Shown in pieces: positions 7,318-15,723 of a DNA stretch of 41,591 nt. Position numbers and translations under genes: made by a program. A model generated the notes under the pieces. It had not been told where the DNA came from. It did not search any database and was given only the letters and a program-made list of their open reading frames with translations. Where the stretch lies: positions 1-41,591 of the forward strand of contig JALFZJ010000034.1 of NCBI GenBank assembly GCA_022783665.1. The letters are read 5' to 3'. This DNA is from Arcanobacterium sp. GTDB lineage: Bacteria > Actinomycetota > Actinomycetes > Actinomycetales > Actinomycetaceae. Each line of letters begins with the position of its first letter. Positions within the stretch are counted from its first letter, which is position 1.

Positions 7318-9179
7318 CGTCGAGCAAGCTCTTCAGCTGCTCGCGAGATAAGATCTGCAAGCTCCTCATCACTGAGCAGCTGGAGATCTTGGTCTACCCC
7401 CTGCAGCTCATCTGATTGTGCAGTAGCGCCGTCCGATTCGCTCATGCCGCTTTCGGCTTCACCGCTCGAGCCAATATCCCTACTAGCAGAGCCGTCGGCA
7501 GAATCAATCGTTACCTTTCCGGCGTCATCAATTGATACACGATACAGTACCGCTTGATCGCGCCCGATGGAGGCAGTCCACTTGCCGTTCGCGCCTGGCA
7601 CTACCTCGAATACGGAGAGGCTGGCCGCGCGGTAGCCTTCAAAAGCGGTAGTGATGATGTTGTCTGCAATGGTTGACGGCGCTTGGCGTGCAGTTGGATA
7701 CCGAGCGATAAGCAGCGGCTCGAGGCTACCGTTGGTTACGGAATCTGAAGGTAAAAGCGAGAGCGCAACTACAGATACTGAAGAACCGCGCGGGGTGAGC
7801 GGTGAAACCATGACCGAGCCGAACTGCGGGCTCATCATTCCGAAATCGGCTAAGTTAGTTTCGTTCTCGTCCTCTGATTCAGGGTCAGCGTCCTTGGCTG
7901 TGGACTCATATCCTGCACGGCCAAATACATAATCGAGGAAGCTGCCTGAAGCGAACGTGGAATGGCGTTGTACATGGGCAAGAGTCTCTGGGTAGAGCAC
8001 GAGACCGGGCACTGTGAGAGTCTCGTGGAAAGTGACAGCGCCAGTGCTACCGTTGTAACTCACCACTCCTGCTGGAACGCGGTAGACCCACGGGAAATCA
8101 AAATGCAGCTTAGTGAGCGGAATATACACCATAGGTGTGCCATCCTCGCTGCAGGTGTAGGTAACGTCGTCATCCCAAGCAGTCACCGTAGGATTGAAGC
8201 CCGGATAAGCATGGATTGCTTTCGTATCGAGCATATTGGTAAACCACATGCCGCTCATCTTCGCCCGGGCTTCGCTGGTGTTGAACTTACATGTGATCAC
8301 ATTCTGCGACGTGGCGGTGCCAAGCATTGGCAGATTCACTACCTGAATAGACTCATAGCCGTTAAACCAGCCACGGCGTTCAACCGCCACAGAATAGGTA
8401 TCATCGCCAGGGATTGGCTTAACCAACCCCACAGCATTACCTGTGGTATCTCCGAGCGAGCGTTTGCTGACGCTTGACGCTACCTTGAAAGGGGGGCGCG
8501 ATTCGAAACTCAAAGTATCTGCGGTGAGCACCGTTGCATCCGCGCTCGAGCCAGCGCTGCCAGTGCTCCCAGAAGTGCCACTTTCACTGCCTGTATCCTG
8601 AGCCTCACCCGCAGCAGGTGAGGGATCCACGCTCGCTTCGTAAAACGCTTTCACATTGGCGTAATGGCTGCCAACTGCTACGCCCACGGCTACGATCAGC
8701 CCTACAATCACAATCCGTGAACTTACACCGGAAGATGCTGAGGTATCGCGATGCCCCTTTTTGCGCCCGCCGGCGGAGCCCTTATCTCCATCTTGCGCAG
8801 ACGAGCCAGGTGTTGGTTGCTTTGAGGCTTCTGGCGTTCGCCCACGCACACCGGTGCCGCTACTGCTCCAGCGGGGAAGTTGGGCAGCGACAAACGTAAG
8901 CACAATAACCGCAATTACCAGAGGGTAGCTCAAGATAAACGAATACACGGCGTGCGTCTCGACGGCAAAAGGTGAAAACTCGAGAATCAAGAGCACTACG
9001 AGCACAAAGCCGAGAAACAACCAACCGACACCTTTCGGCATCGCAGCGGAATCGCCTTTTACATTGCTGTGCTTGCGCGCCTTTTCCGCATGAGATTTCT
9101 TCTTTGGCGCACCAGACTCTTTCACCGTAATATGCCCCTTCACTGTGTGCTTGGATAGCTTTGGCAGATATGTATCCAT
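7314..9179 (-). CDS. Unrecognised membrane-anchored protein with large exported domain
   Basis: The protein has 621 residues. Residues 1-50 are basic and cytoplasmic. Hydrophobic helices lie at about 51-70, 79-100 and 155-172. A Ser/Gly/Lys-rich linker (103-150) separates the second from the third. Residues 173-621 are then predicted to be extracytoplasmic. They open with a Ser/Thr/Gly-rich stalk (about 185-215), continue as a Val/Thr/Ser-rich, probably beta-structured domain, and end in an acidic stretch and a Glu/Leu-rich helix. I recognise no family or catalytic motif. It lies 33 bp after the MFS transporter gene and is probably in the same transcript. No clear ribosome site precedes the ATG at 9179. 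A surface or envelope role is only an inference from topology. Confidence 0.8.
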   Translation of the reverse strand: MDTYLPKLSKHTVKGHITVKESGAPKKKSHAEKARKHSNVKGDSAAMPKGVGWLFLGFVLVVLLILEFSPFAVETHAVYSFILSYPLVIAVIVLTFVAAQLPRWSSSGTGVRGRTPEASKQPTPGSSAQDGDKGSAGGRKKGHRDTSASSGVSSRIVIVGLIVAVGVAVGSHYANVKAFYEASVDPSPAAGEAQDTGSESGTSGSTGSAGSSADATVLTADTLSFESRPPFKVASSVSKRSLGDTTGNAVGLVKPIPGDDTYSVAVERRGWFNGYESIQVVNLPMLGTATSQNVITCKFNTSEARAKMSGMWFTNMLDTKAIHAYPGFNPTVTAWDDDVTYTCSEDGTPMVYIPLTKLHFDFPWVYRVPAGVVSYNGSTGAVTFHETLTVPGLVLYPETLAHVQRHSTFASGSFLDYVFGRAGYESTAKDADPESEDENETNLADFGMMSPQFGSVMVSPLTPRGSSVSVVALSLLPSDSVTNGSLEPLLIARYPTARQAPSTIADNIITTAFEGYRAASLSVFEVVPGANGKWTASIGRDQAVLYRVSIDDAGKVTIDSADGSASRDIGSSGEAESGMSESDGATAQSDELQGVDQDLQLLSDEELADLISRAAEELARR

Positions 9180-9212
9180 AATCGCTGCGGGGCGAGCAGG
9201 CGCGCATCAGCC

Positions 9213-10466
9213 TCAAGTAGGAAAAATGCGCAGGCGGCGCTCGATATACTCCACGCATCCGAGCATGAATATGGCGCCGGAAATAAGCACCACGAGAAGC
9301 GCTAACGGATCGATCCGTGTGATAAGCACTCCTACCGATGGTGGTATGGTCAGCGTGCCGAGGTAGGCGAACCCCATGTGGATGCCTACAACGCGCTGAG
9401 TGTTCACCGCGCCGAAACGGCGAGGCAGCTCTTGCATAGTAGCCGGATAGATTGGCGCGCATCCCAGCCCGATCAAGAAGAAACCGATCGTTGCCATGGA
9501 GGGCGAAACAGATACGCAGATAAGTGCGCTACCGAGCACTACCACAAATGTGCCACCGCGTAGTAGATACGTATTTGCCACGCGTGGCGCGATAACGCCA
9601 GCGCCTATGCGCCCCGCCGTCATTCCGATCAGAAAAGCAGACGCCGCTGCAGCAGCAAGATCGCGCGGTTCGCCCCATGCGTCTACCAAATAGGTGGCGC
9701 TCCACAGCAGCGCACATCCTTCAATAGCGCAATACACGAAGAAACTCACCAGCGATGCCCAAATCAAAGGTAACCGGTACCATGGCAGGCGCTCACGCGT
9801 AATCGATGACGCCGCAGCATCCGTAGCGTCGCGTGTGCTCGCGTGGTGGGTGGACGGCGTTTCGGCCAGGTCGTCTTGATGTGTAGGCGGTTCCTCTACA
9901 GGCACTACAGCCCTGCGCCATACGCCGCGGGTAAAGAACACCACGATAGCGAGAGCACACTGAGCTCCAGAGATGATGAGGTAAGCTGGCCGCCACGAAT
10001 CAAACACATTCAGTGTGAAACCGACCGTGAGTGGCCCGATCGCGGCTCCCACTCCCCACGATGCGTGGAGCCAGTTCATAATACGCGTCGAAAAATGCAG
10101 AGCAACGTATGCGTTCAAGGCGGCGTCTACTGCCCCAGCGCCAAGCCCAAGCGGAATGGATAGCGTGAACAGCGCCCAGAAGCCCGGTGCCAAAGCGAAA
10201 CCTAGCAGCGCCACCGACGTCAAAGCCACAGAAGCTAAGCAGACTCGATATGTGCCGAACTTTTCAAGAAACCAGCCTGATGTGAATGCGGAGACGATCG
10301 TACAGGCGGACGTAACCATCGCAAGGAGACCTGCTCCAGCGGCGTCTGCCGAAAGATCGAGATACATCTGCGGCCAGGCAGCACCGATCACCGCATCGGG
10401 TAAACCTAGCGAGACGAACAGAGCAAAAATCACCGAGAGGAGAGAAGCCACGCTTATGCATAGCAC
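9213..10466 (-). CDS. Major facilitator superfamily transporter
   Basis: The protein has 417 residues and twelve hydrophobic helices. An MFS motif-A-like segment, GWFLEKFGTYRV, follows helix 2 at about residues 63-74. The cytoplasmic middle loop (about 195-220) is long, polar and His/Thr-rich. Helix 4-5 residues such as GLGAGAVDAALNAYVAL resemble the FucP/YbjJ-like sugar-porter and drug-porter group, but the substrate cannot be named. The GTG start lies at the edge of helix 1. There is no better upstream start in frame and only a weak ribosome site. It is divergent from ppdK and is followed after 33 bp by the 621-residue membrane protein. Confidence 0.9.
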   Translation of the reverse strand: MLCISVASLLSVIFALFVSLGLPDAVIGAAWPQMYLDLSADAAGAGLLAMVTSACTIVSAFTSGWFLEKFGTYRVCLASVALTSVALLGFALAPGFWALFTLSIPLGLGAGAVDAALNAYVALHFSTRIMNWLHASWGVGAAIGPLTVGFTLNVFDSWRPAYLIISGAQCALAIVVFFTRGVWRRAVVPVEEPPTHQDDLAETPSTHHASTRDATDAAASSITRERLPWYRLPLIWASLVSFFVYCAIEGCALLWSATYLVDAWGEPRDLAAAAASAFLIGMTAGRIGAGVIAPRVANTYLLRGGTFVVVLGSALICVSVSPSMATIGFFLIGLGCAPIYPATMQELPRRFGAVNTQRVVGIHMGFAYLGTLTIPPSVGVLITRIDPLALLVVLISGAIFMLGCVEYIERRLRIFPT

Positions 10467-10615
10467 ACCAGGGCGGCACTTGGGTAGGCAGAAGGGCTGG
10501 GTGCGAGAAATAAAACAGAACCGTTCTATACAGAGTTAGGCATTTAGGCCTACCGTTACGGTAGAATCTTCAGCGAACCGCACTAGCGGAACGTACGTTA
10601 CGACGGAGGAATTGA
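10467..10615. promoter_or_regulatory. ppdK / MFS divergent intergenic region with palindrome
   Basis: CTACCGTTACGGTAG (10550-10564) is a 15-bp palindrome with one central mismatch. Its right arm overlaps TAGAAT (10562-10567), the best candidate -10 element for ppdK. That arrangement suits a repressor operator. I cannot name the regulator. AGGCCT and repeated ACGTACGTTACG-type elements lie on either side. Confidence 0.45.
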
Positions 10616-13348
10616 ATGACGAAGTACGTGTACAGCTTCACCGAGGGTGATAAGGATCAGAAGGATCTGCTCGGTGGTAAGGGTGCTAACCTCGCGGAGA
10701 TGATGAACCTCGGTTTGCCGGTGCCCCCAGGATTTACGATTACTACCGAGGCATGCCGCGCATACTTGCATGACGGCGCTGTACCGGACTCGCTCGCAGG
10801 CGAAGTGAGCGAGCACTTGGCATCGGTAGAACAGGAAATGGGCAAGAAACTAGGCGATCCAAGCGATCCGCTCCTCGTTTCGGTGCGCTCGGGTGCGAAG
10901 TTCTCGATGCCGGGCATGATGGATACCGTACTCAATGTGGGCATGAATGATGAATCCGTGATTGGCTTGGCACAGGTTTCAGGCAATGAGCGTTTCGCAT
11001 GGGATTCATACCGCCGCCTCATCCAGATGTTTGGCAAGACGGTGCAGGACATCGATGGCGATCTGTTCTCCCGCGAAATTGACAACCTCCAGGAGTCCAA
11101 GGGATACAAGGGCGATCTGGATATGACGGTCGAGGATCTTAAAGAACTCGTCGATACGTTCAAAGCAATCGTGAAGAAAGAAACGGGCGCTGACTTCCCG
11201 CAAGATCCACGCGAGCAGCTTGATATGGCCACCGATGCCGTGTTCCGCTCCTGGAACTCTGAGCGTGCAAAGATCTACCGCCGCCGTGAGCGCATCCCAG
11301 ATGATCTTGGCACTGCAGTGAACGTATGTACCATGGTGTTCGGCAATATGGGCGATGCTTCCGGCACGGGCGTGGCTTTCACACGCGACCCGTCTACTGG
11401 CCACTCCGGCGTGTATGGTGACTACCTCCAGAACGCTCAGGGTGAGGACGTTGTGGCTGGTATCCGCAATACGCTTCCGCTTTCGGAGCTGGAGAAGCTC
11501 GACAAAGCATCCTACGACCAGCTGCGCGATATTATGGAGCAGCTTGAGAAGCACTACCGTGATCTGTGCGATATAGAGTACACGATTGAGGAAGGCAAGC
11601 TGTGGATGCTTCAGGTGCGCGTGGGTAAGCGTACCCCTGCTGCCGCATTCCGTGTAGCTACGCAGCTCGTGGATGAAGGCCTGATCAATGAGGACGAAGC
11701 CGTCACCCGTGTGACCGGCGCACAGCTCACCTCGCTGATGTTCCCCCAGTTCGATGCGGATGCTGATAAGACCGTGCTAACGGTAGGTACCCCAGCCTCC
11801 CCAGGTGCGGCAACGGGCGAGATCGTAGTGGATAACGATCAGGCTGAGGCTCGCGCCGCGGCAGGCGTATCGGTGATCTTGGTGCGTTCAGAGACGAACC
11901 CGGACGATCTTCGCGGCATGGTGGCTGCCTCCGGTATTTTGACCGCTCGCGGCGGTAAGACCTCCCACGCAGCCGTGGTGGCTCGTGGCATGGGCCGTAC
12001 CTGCGTGGTTGGCGCTGAAGACCTCGTGATTGATGAAGCTACAGGAACCGTATTCGTCAAGAGCCAGAACAAGACCCTCAAGGTGGGCGACGTTATCGCT
12101 ATCGACGGCACTACCGGCCAGGTATTCGAAGGTGAAGTACCCGTTGTGGATTCGCCGGTGATGACGTACGTTTCCCATGGTCTTGAGGCTGGCCTCGCCG
12201 CTTCGCCTGATCAGGATACGAAGGATCTTGTGACGTCGGTGGATAAGCTGTTGCGCCGTGCAGATAGCAAGGCTCGCCTCACGGTGCGTGCGAACGCTGA
12301 TACGCCAGAGGATTCCACGCGCGCTCGCGAATTTGGCGCTCAGGGCATCGGCCTGACCCGTACGGAGCACATGTTCTTGGGCGATCGCCGCCAGTTGATT
12401 GAGAACATTATCCTTGCCGATTCTGATGAAGAACAGCAGGCTGCGCTCGACGAGCTGCTGCCGCTTCAAAAGGGCGACTTCGTCGGTATTTTCGGCGCGA
12501 TGGATGGCTTGCCGGTGACGGTGCGTTTGATCGACCCGCCGCTGCACGAGTTCCTTCCAGATCTCACTGATCTATCCGTTGAGCTCGCGGTGAAGCAGGC
12601 CAAGGGTGGCGAGCTTGACGAGCACGAGAAGAAAGTGCTGCAGGCTGTGAAGTCGCAGCATGAGCAGAACCCGATGCTTGGCTTGCGTGGCGTGCGCCTT
12701 TCGCTCGTGATTCCAGGTTTCGTGGATCTTCAGGTGCGTGCTATTGCTGAGGCAGCGGCTGAGCTTATCAAGCAGGGCAAGGACCCGAAGCCGGAGATTA
12801 TGGTTCCGCTGATCGGCTCCGTGCGCGAGCTTCAGATCGTGAAGGATCAGGCGCTCGGTATCCTCAAGCAGGTTTCGCAAGAGACTGGCGTTGAGCTTGA
12901 TCTACCCATCGGCAATATGATTGAGCTTCCACGCGCCGCGCTCACCGCTGGCGAGATTGCTGAGGAATCACAGTTCTTCTCCTTCGGCACCAACGATCTT
13001 ACTCAGACGACGTGGGGCTTCTCGCGTGACGACGTAGAGTCGTCATTCTTCCAGAATTACTACGAGCATGGTATTTTCAACGTCTCGCCATTCGAGGCTG
13101 TTGATCAGGACGGCGTTGGACAGCTTGTAGCAATGGGTGTGAAGAACGGTAAGGCTGCCAATCCAGAGCTTCACTGCGGCGTGTGCGGTGAGCATGGCGG
13201 AGATCCGGCCTCGATTCACTTCTTCGACGCAGTGGGCTTGGATTATGTATCCTGCTCGCCCTTCCGCGTGCCAGTGGCTCGCCTCGAGGCTGGCCGCGCA
13301 GCAATCTCTAATGAGAGTGCTGCAGGTGGCGTAAGCGCATCGGCGTGA
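10616..13348 (+). CDS. ppdK: Pyruvate, phosphate dikinase
   Basis: A 910-residue cytoplasmic enzyme that interconverts pyruvate + ATP + Pi and phosphoenolpyruvate + AMP + PPi. The N-terminal nucleotide-binding domain (about 1-340) begins with the typical GGKGANLAEM. The central swivelling domain carries the phosphohistidine motif GGKTSHAAVVARGMG with catalytic His451. The C-terminal TIM-barrel ends with GVCGEHGGDP, whose Cys857 is the catalytic acid/base. The length is normal for bacterial PPDK. GGAGGAATTG supports the ATG. It is monocistronic between its own promoter palindrome and a perfect terminator. No adjacent PPDK regulatory kinase/phosphatase (DUF299) gene is seen. The pyrophosphatase at 29450 would pull the PEP-forming direction. 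Confidence 0.97.
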   Translation: MTKYVYSFTEGDKDQKDLLGGKGANLAEMMNLGLPVPPGFTITTEACRAYLHDGAVPDSLAGEVSEHLASVEQEMGKKLGDPSDPLLVSVRSGAKFSMPGMMDTVLNVGMNDESVIGLAQVSGNERFAWDSYRRLIQMFGKTVQDIDGDLFSREIDNLQESKGYKGDLDMTVEDLKELVDTFKAIVKKETGADFPQDPREQLDMATDAVFRSWNSERAKIYRRRERIPDDLGTAVNVCTMVFGNMGDASGTGVAFTRDPSTGHSGVYGDYLQNAQGEDVVAGIRNTLPLSELEKLDKASYDQLRDIMEQLEKHYRDLCDIEYTIEEGKLWMLQVRVGKRTPAAAFRVATQLVDEGLINEDEAVTRVTGAQLTSLMFPQFDADADKTVLTVGTPASPGAATGEIVVDNDQAEARAAAGVSVILVRSETNPDDLRGMVAASGILTARGGKTSHAAVVARGMGRTCVVGAEDLVIDEATGTVFVKSQNKTLKVGDVIAIDGTTGQVFEGEVPVVDSPVMTYVSHGLEAGLAASPDQDTKDLVTSVDKLLRRADSKARLTVRANADTPEDSTRAREFGAQGIGLTRTEHMFLGDRRQLIENIILADSDEEQQAALDELLPLQKGDFVGIFGAMDGLPVTVRLIDPPLHEFLPDLTDLSVELAVKQAKGGELDEHEKKVLQAVKSQHEQNPMLGLRGVRLSLVIPGFVDLQVRAIAEAAAELIKQGKDPKPEIMVPLIGSVRELQIVKDQALGILKQVSQETGVELDLPIGNMIELPRAALTAGEIAEESQFFSFGTNDLTQTTWGFSRDDVESSFFQNYYEHGIFNVSPFEAVDQDGVGQLVAMGVKNGKAANPELHCGVCGEHGGDPASIHFFDAVGLDYVSCSPFRVPVARLEAGRAAISNESAAGGVSASA

Positions 13349-13400
13349 GTAAAGGCTGCAGCTAGTACCTGCGTCTAGTTTAGTGCGGCGTACAGCCAAC

Positions 13401-13440
13401 CAAGTGGCTGGGAGTGCTTATAGGCACTCCCAGCCACTTG
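13401..13440 (+). terminator. Terminator after ppdK
   Basis: A perfect 17-bp stem (13401-13417 with 13424-13440), loop TTATAG, followed by TGTTCT. It lies 52 bp after the ppdK stop and faces the convergent GntR gene, so it may work in both directions. Confidence 0.9.
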
Positions 13441-13608
13441 TGTTCTGGCTAGTGGGCATGAGTTGCTGGGGTAGGGCTCTTTTCACGTGTGGTTATGCTA
13501 GATAGCAGTCTATTATCGGTGTGCGAATTCGTGAGCAACGTGGCGTCTGTGAGTGATCACTAGTGCTGCGAGGCCACACTACGAGGCCAAACTTAGATGC
13601 GGCGGCGC

Positions 13609-14208
13609 TTATCGTGGGTGTTCGTGTGCCGCTTTGATTGCGCCGAGAGATTCTTTGCGCATGCCTTGAATACTAGTGAGAGCCGCCCGTGCTGCGTCGG
13701 CGTCTTGCTGAAGGAGAGACGCCACGAGCTCGTGACGTTCGCCTCCGTCGTCTACTATCTGAATCGGCTGGTTTACCCGTGCGAGAATCAACTCGTAGGT
13801 GAGGCGGCGATGCAATGATGCAAGGCGCTCTGAGCCCGATGCCTGAACGAGTTGATCGAGAAGAGAGTAGGTGGAGTGCGCGAGTTCGCGCCGTAGTGGG
13901 CGCAAATCGGGATCGTTCTCAAGGATGAGATCTAAGGCGATCATTTCTGAAGTTTCTAACAGGGCGAGTATTTCGGGTAATTCCTCGCTCGTAATGGTGC
14001 TGACGACGGCGGGCACGTTGGGTTTGCGTTGCACGAGGCCGTCACGCGCAAGAATCTCAATTGCTGCTCGAGCTGTTGGGCGGGCGACGTCATACTCGTG
14101 AGCGAGATTTGCCTCGGCCAATGCGGTACCTCCGGCGATTTCACCTGAAATGATACGATCACGCAAATAAGCTGCGAGATCGTCGGTCAACCGCCCCGTG
14201 CCTTTCAT
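13609..14208 (-). CDS. GntR-family (FadR/FCD-type) transcriptional regulator
   Basis: The protein has 199 residues from the preferred ATG at 14208, which is preceded on the minus strand by GGAGGG. An upstream ATG at 14253 would add 15 residues without a ribosome site, and inside the operator repeats. An N-terminal winged HTH (about residues 5-65: LRDRIISGEI..., VARPTARAAIEILARDGLV) precedes an all-helical ligand domain of FCD type (about 70-190). It is divergent from the OPA transporter at 14314. The intervening DNA holds repeated TTGTAT elements, so it very probably regulates that transporter and itself. A phosphorylated sugar or organic acid effector is an inference from the neighbours. Confidence 0.9.
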   Translation of the reverse strand: MKGTGRLTDDLAAYLRDRIISGEIAGGTALAEANLAHEYDVARPTARAAIEILARDGLVQRKPNVPAVVSTITSEELPEILALLETSEMIALDLILENDPDLRPLRRELAHSTYSLLDQLVQASGSERLASLHRRLTYELILARVNQPIQIVDDGGERHELVASLLQQDADAARAALTSIQGMRKESLGAIKAAHEHPR

Positions 14209-14227
14209 GTGCCCTCCATTCTTTGGC

Positions 14228-14272
14228 ATACAATCGATCACATCGCTATACAATCAGTATATCGATATACAA
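14228..14272. promoter_or_regulatory. Operator array between GntR regulator and OPA transporter
   Basis: ATACAA occurs at 14228-14233, 14248-14253 and 14267-14272, spaced 20 and 19 bp, so the copies sit on one face of the helix. On the minus strand each reads TTGTAT. The third copy is part of the perfect 14-bp palindrome GTATATCGATATAC (14257-14270). These fit half-sites of the FadR-type GntR operator TnGTnnnACnA. Confidence 0.6.
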
Positions 14273-14313
14273 CGGTGATGTGCCCTGTGACATCTGGATG
14301 AGGATATTGAGGG

Positions 14314-15621
14314 GTGAGCTTGGGATCTGAGGATCGATTTACGCCCAGTGAGCGACGCGGCATGCCTGAGTACCTCGCTGATCGCCGTATTGTATTCGCG
14401 GTGGCATACCTCGGTTATGCGGTGTGCTATCTGGTACGGAACAATCTCAAATTGGCTGCCTCGCCTATGGCTGCCGATCTTGGAATAGGCACTTTCGAGA
14501 TTGGCGTGTTGCTTTCGGCTTTCACGGTTGCTTATGCCCCTGGAAAACTATTGCTCGGCATGGCTGTAGACCGACTCTCCATGCGGGGGATGCTCGCAGG
14601 ATGCGTTGCAGCTTCCGCTATCTTGTGTTTTTGCATTCCTTTTCTTGAGCGTTTTCCTCATCTTCTCATTGCCATGACGCTGTTGGGTTTTGTGCAAGGT
14701 GCTGGATCGCCGGCTGCTCTAGGGATGATCGGAACGTGGTATCCCAACAAGACCCGCGCAACCGCCGTGACGGCATGGAACACATCGCAAAACCTCGGTG
14801 CGGCTATCCTTGCTGTGGTAGCGGTGTTGATCTTGGATTATCTCTCAGGTGATTGGCGCTTGATATTCTGGATTCCCGCTACGATTTCGGCGGTAGTGGC
14901 CGTATTGCTCTGGCGCTATGGGCGCGATCGTCCGTGGCAAGAAGGTTATCCCACCCTCACGGCGCTATATGGTCGAGCTGGTATTCCGAGGTCTGATGTG
15001 GCTTCGAAAGACTCGTATTGGCGTTTGGTCTTTAGCGCATTTACGAGTTCGCGAGTTCTGCTGTTACTTTTGCTCCTCAATGCGCTAATGTATTTCATTC
15101 GTTTTGGCATCATCAATTGGATGACCATCTATCTCCCTCATGATAAAGGTTTTACGCTATCCCAGGCTCAAAATATCTTCGCTGCCCTGGAGTTTATGGC
15201 GATTCCCTTCGTAGCGGTGTTTGCGTTCCTGGCATGGAAGTTCCCTTCAAGCATGAGTGTCGTTGGAGCTGTATCAATGCTCGCCTTTTCGCTTACAGTG
15301 CTCTGCTATGGGTTTTTTGACGACGCAGGTGCTGTGTCGTTGGCTGCGGCTGTGCTCGGTGGCTTGATCTACGCGCCGCAGGTGATAGTCAATGTGCTGA
15401 CGTTGAATCTGATGCCGCCACGGATGATTGGAGCGGCTGTGGGATTTGTGGGCTTATCTGGTTATCTTCTGGGGGAATTGGCGGCGAACCTCCTGGTACC
15501 GCTCATTGCCCACTACTTGGGCTGGGGTTTCGTCAACTTCGCAATGGCGGGTGTTGGGCTGATCGCACTGTGGGTGTATCTTGCCTTGCGCCCCTACGAA
15601 CGTAGGGCAGTGATACTGTGA
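14314..15621 (+). CDS. OPA-family MFS antiporter (organophosphate:phosphate type)
   Basis: The 435 residues form twelve membrane helices of the GlpT/UhpT/UhpC group. Known members exchange sugar phosphates or glycerol-3-phosphate for phosphate. Family features seen are YLVRNNLKLAASPMAADLG after helix 1, GKLLLGMAVDRLSMR (motif A), and the signature WYPNKTRATAVTAWNTSQNLGAA. Arg42 and Arg263 (in YFIRFGIINW) occupy the positions of the two phosphate-binding arginines of GlpT. The GTG start at 14314 has a weak ribosome site. It is divergent from the GntR regulator, with operator repeats between them. A paralogue lies convergently at 15724. The exact substrate is unknown. Confidence 0.92.
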   Translation: MSLGSEDRFTPSERRGMPEYLADRRIVFAVAYLGYAVCYLVRNNLKLAASPMAADLGIGTFEIGVLLSAFTVAYAPGKLLLGMAVDRLSMRGMLAGCVAASAILCFCIPFLERFPHLLIAMTLLGFVQGAGSPAALGMIGTWYPNKTRATAVTAWNTSQNLGAAILAVVAVLILDYLSGDWRLIFWIPATISAVVAVLLWRYGRDRPWQEGYPTLTALYGRAGIPRSDVASKDSYWRLVFSAFTSSRVLLLLLLLNALMYFIRFGIINWMTIYLPHDKGFTLSQAQNIFAALEFMAIPFVAVFAFLAWKFPSSMSVVGAVSMLAFSLTVLCYGFFDDAGAVSLAAAVLGGLIYAPQVIVNVLTLNLMPPRMIGAAVGFVGLSGYLLGELAANLLVPLIAHYLGWGFVNFAMAGVGLIALWVYLALRPYERRAVIL

Positions 15622-15650
15622 CGGCGCCAGCCTTACGCCAGCGCCGTCAC
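15618..15650. terminator. Hairpin between convergent OPA transporter genes
   Basis: A perfect 10-bp stem, GTGACGGCGC (15618-15627) with GCGCCGTCAC (15641-15650), and a 13-nt loop. Its left arm overlaps the stop codon of the plus-strand transporter. There is no strong T-tract. It is probably a bidirectional terminator. Confidence 0.65.
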
Positions 15651-15723
15651 GCGTAGTTGATCTAGTGGGCAGGACGCGCCTTTTGCTAACCTGTCTCCTT
15701 CAGATATGTGGAATCAGGTTATA

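Noticed and set aside
8860-9462. 200-residue minus-strand frame
   Set aside because: Arg/Ala/Tyr-rich shadow of the two real genes on the same strand in another frame.
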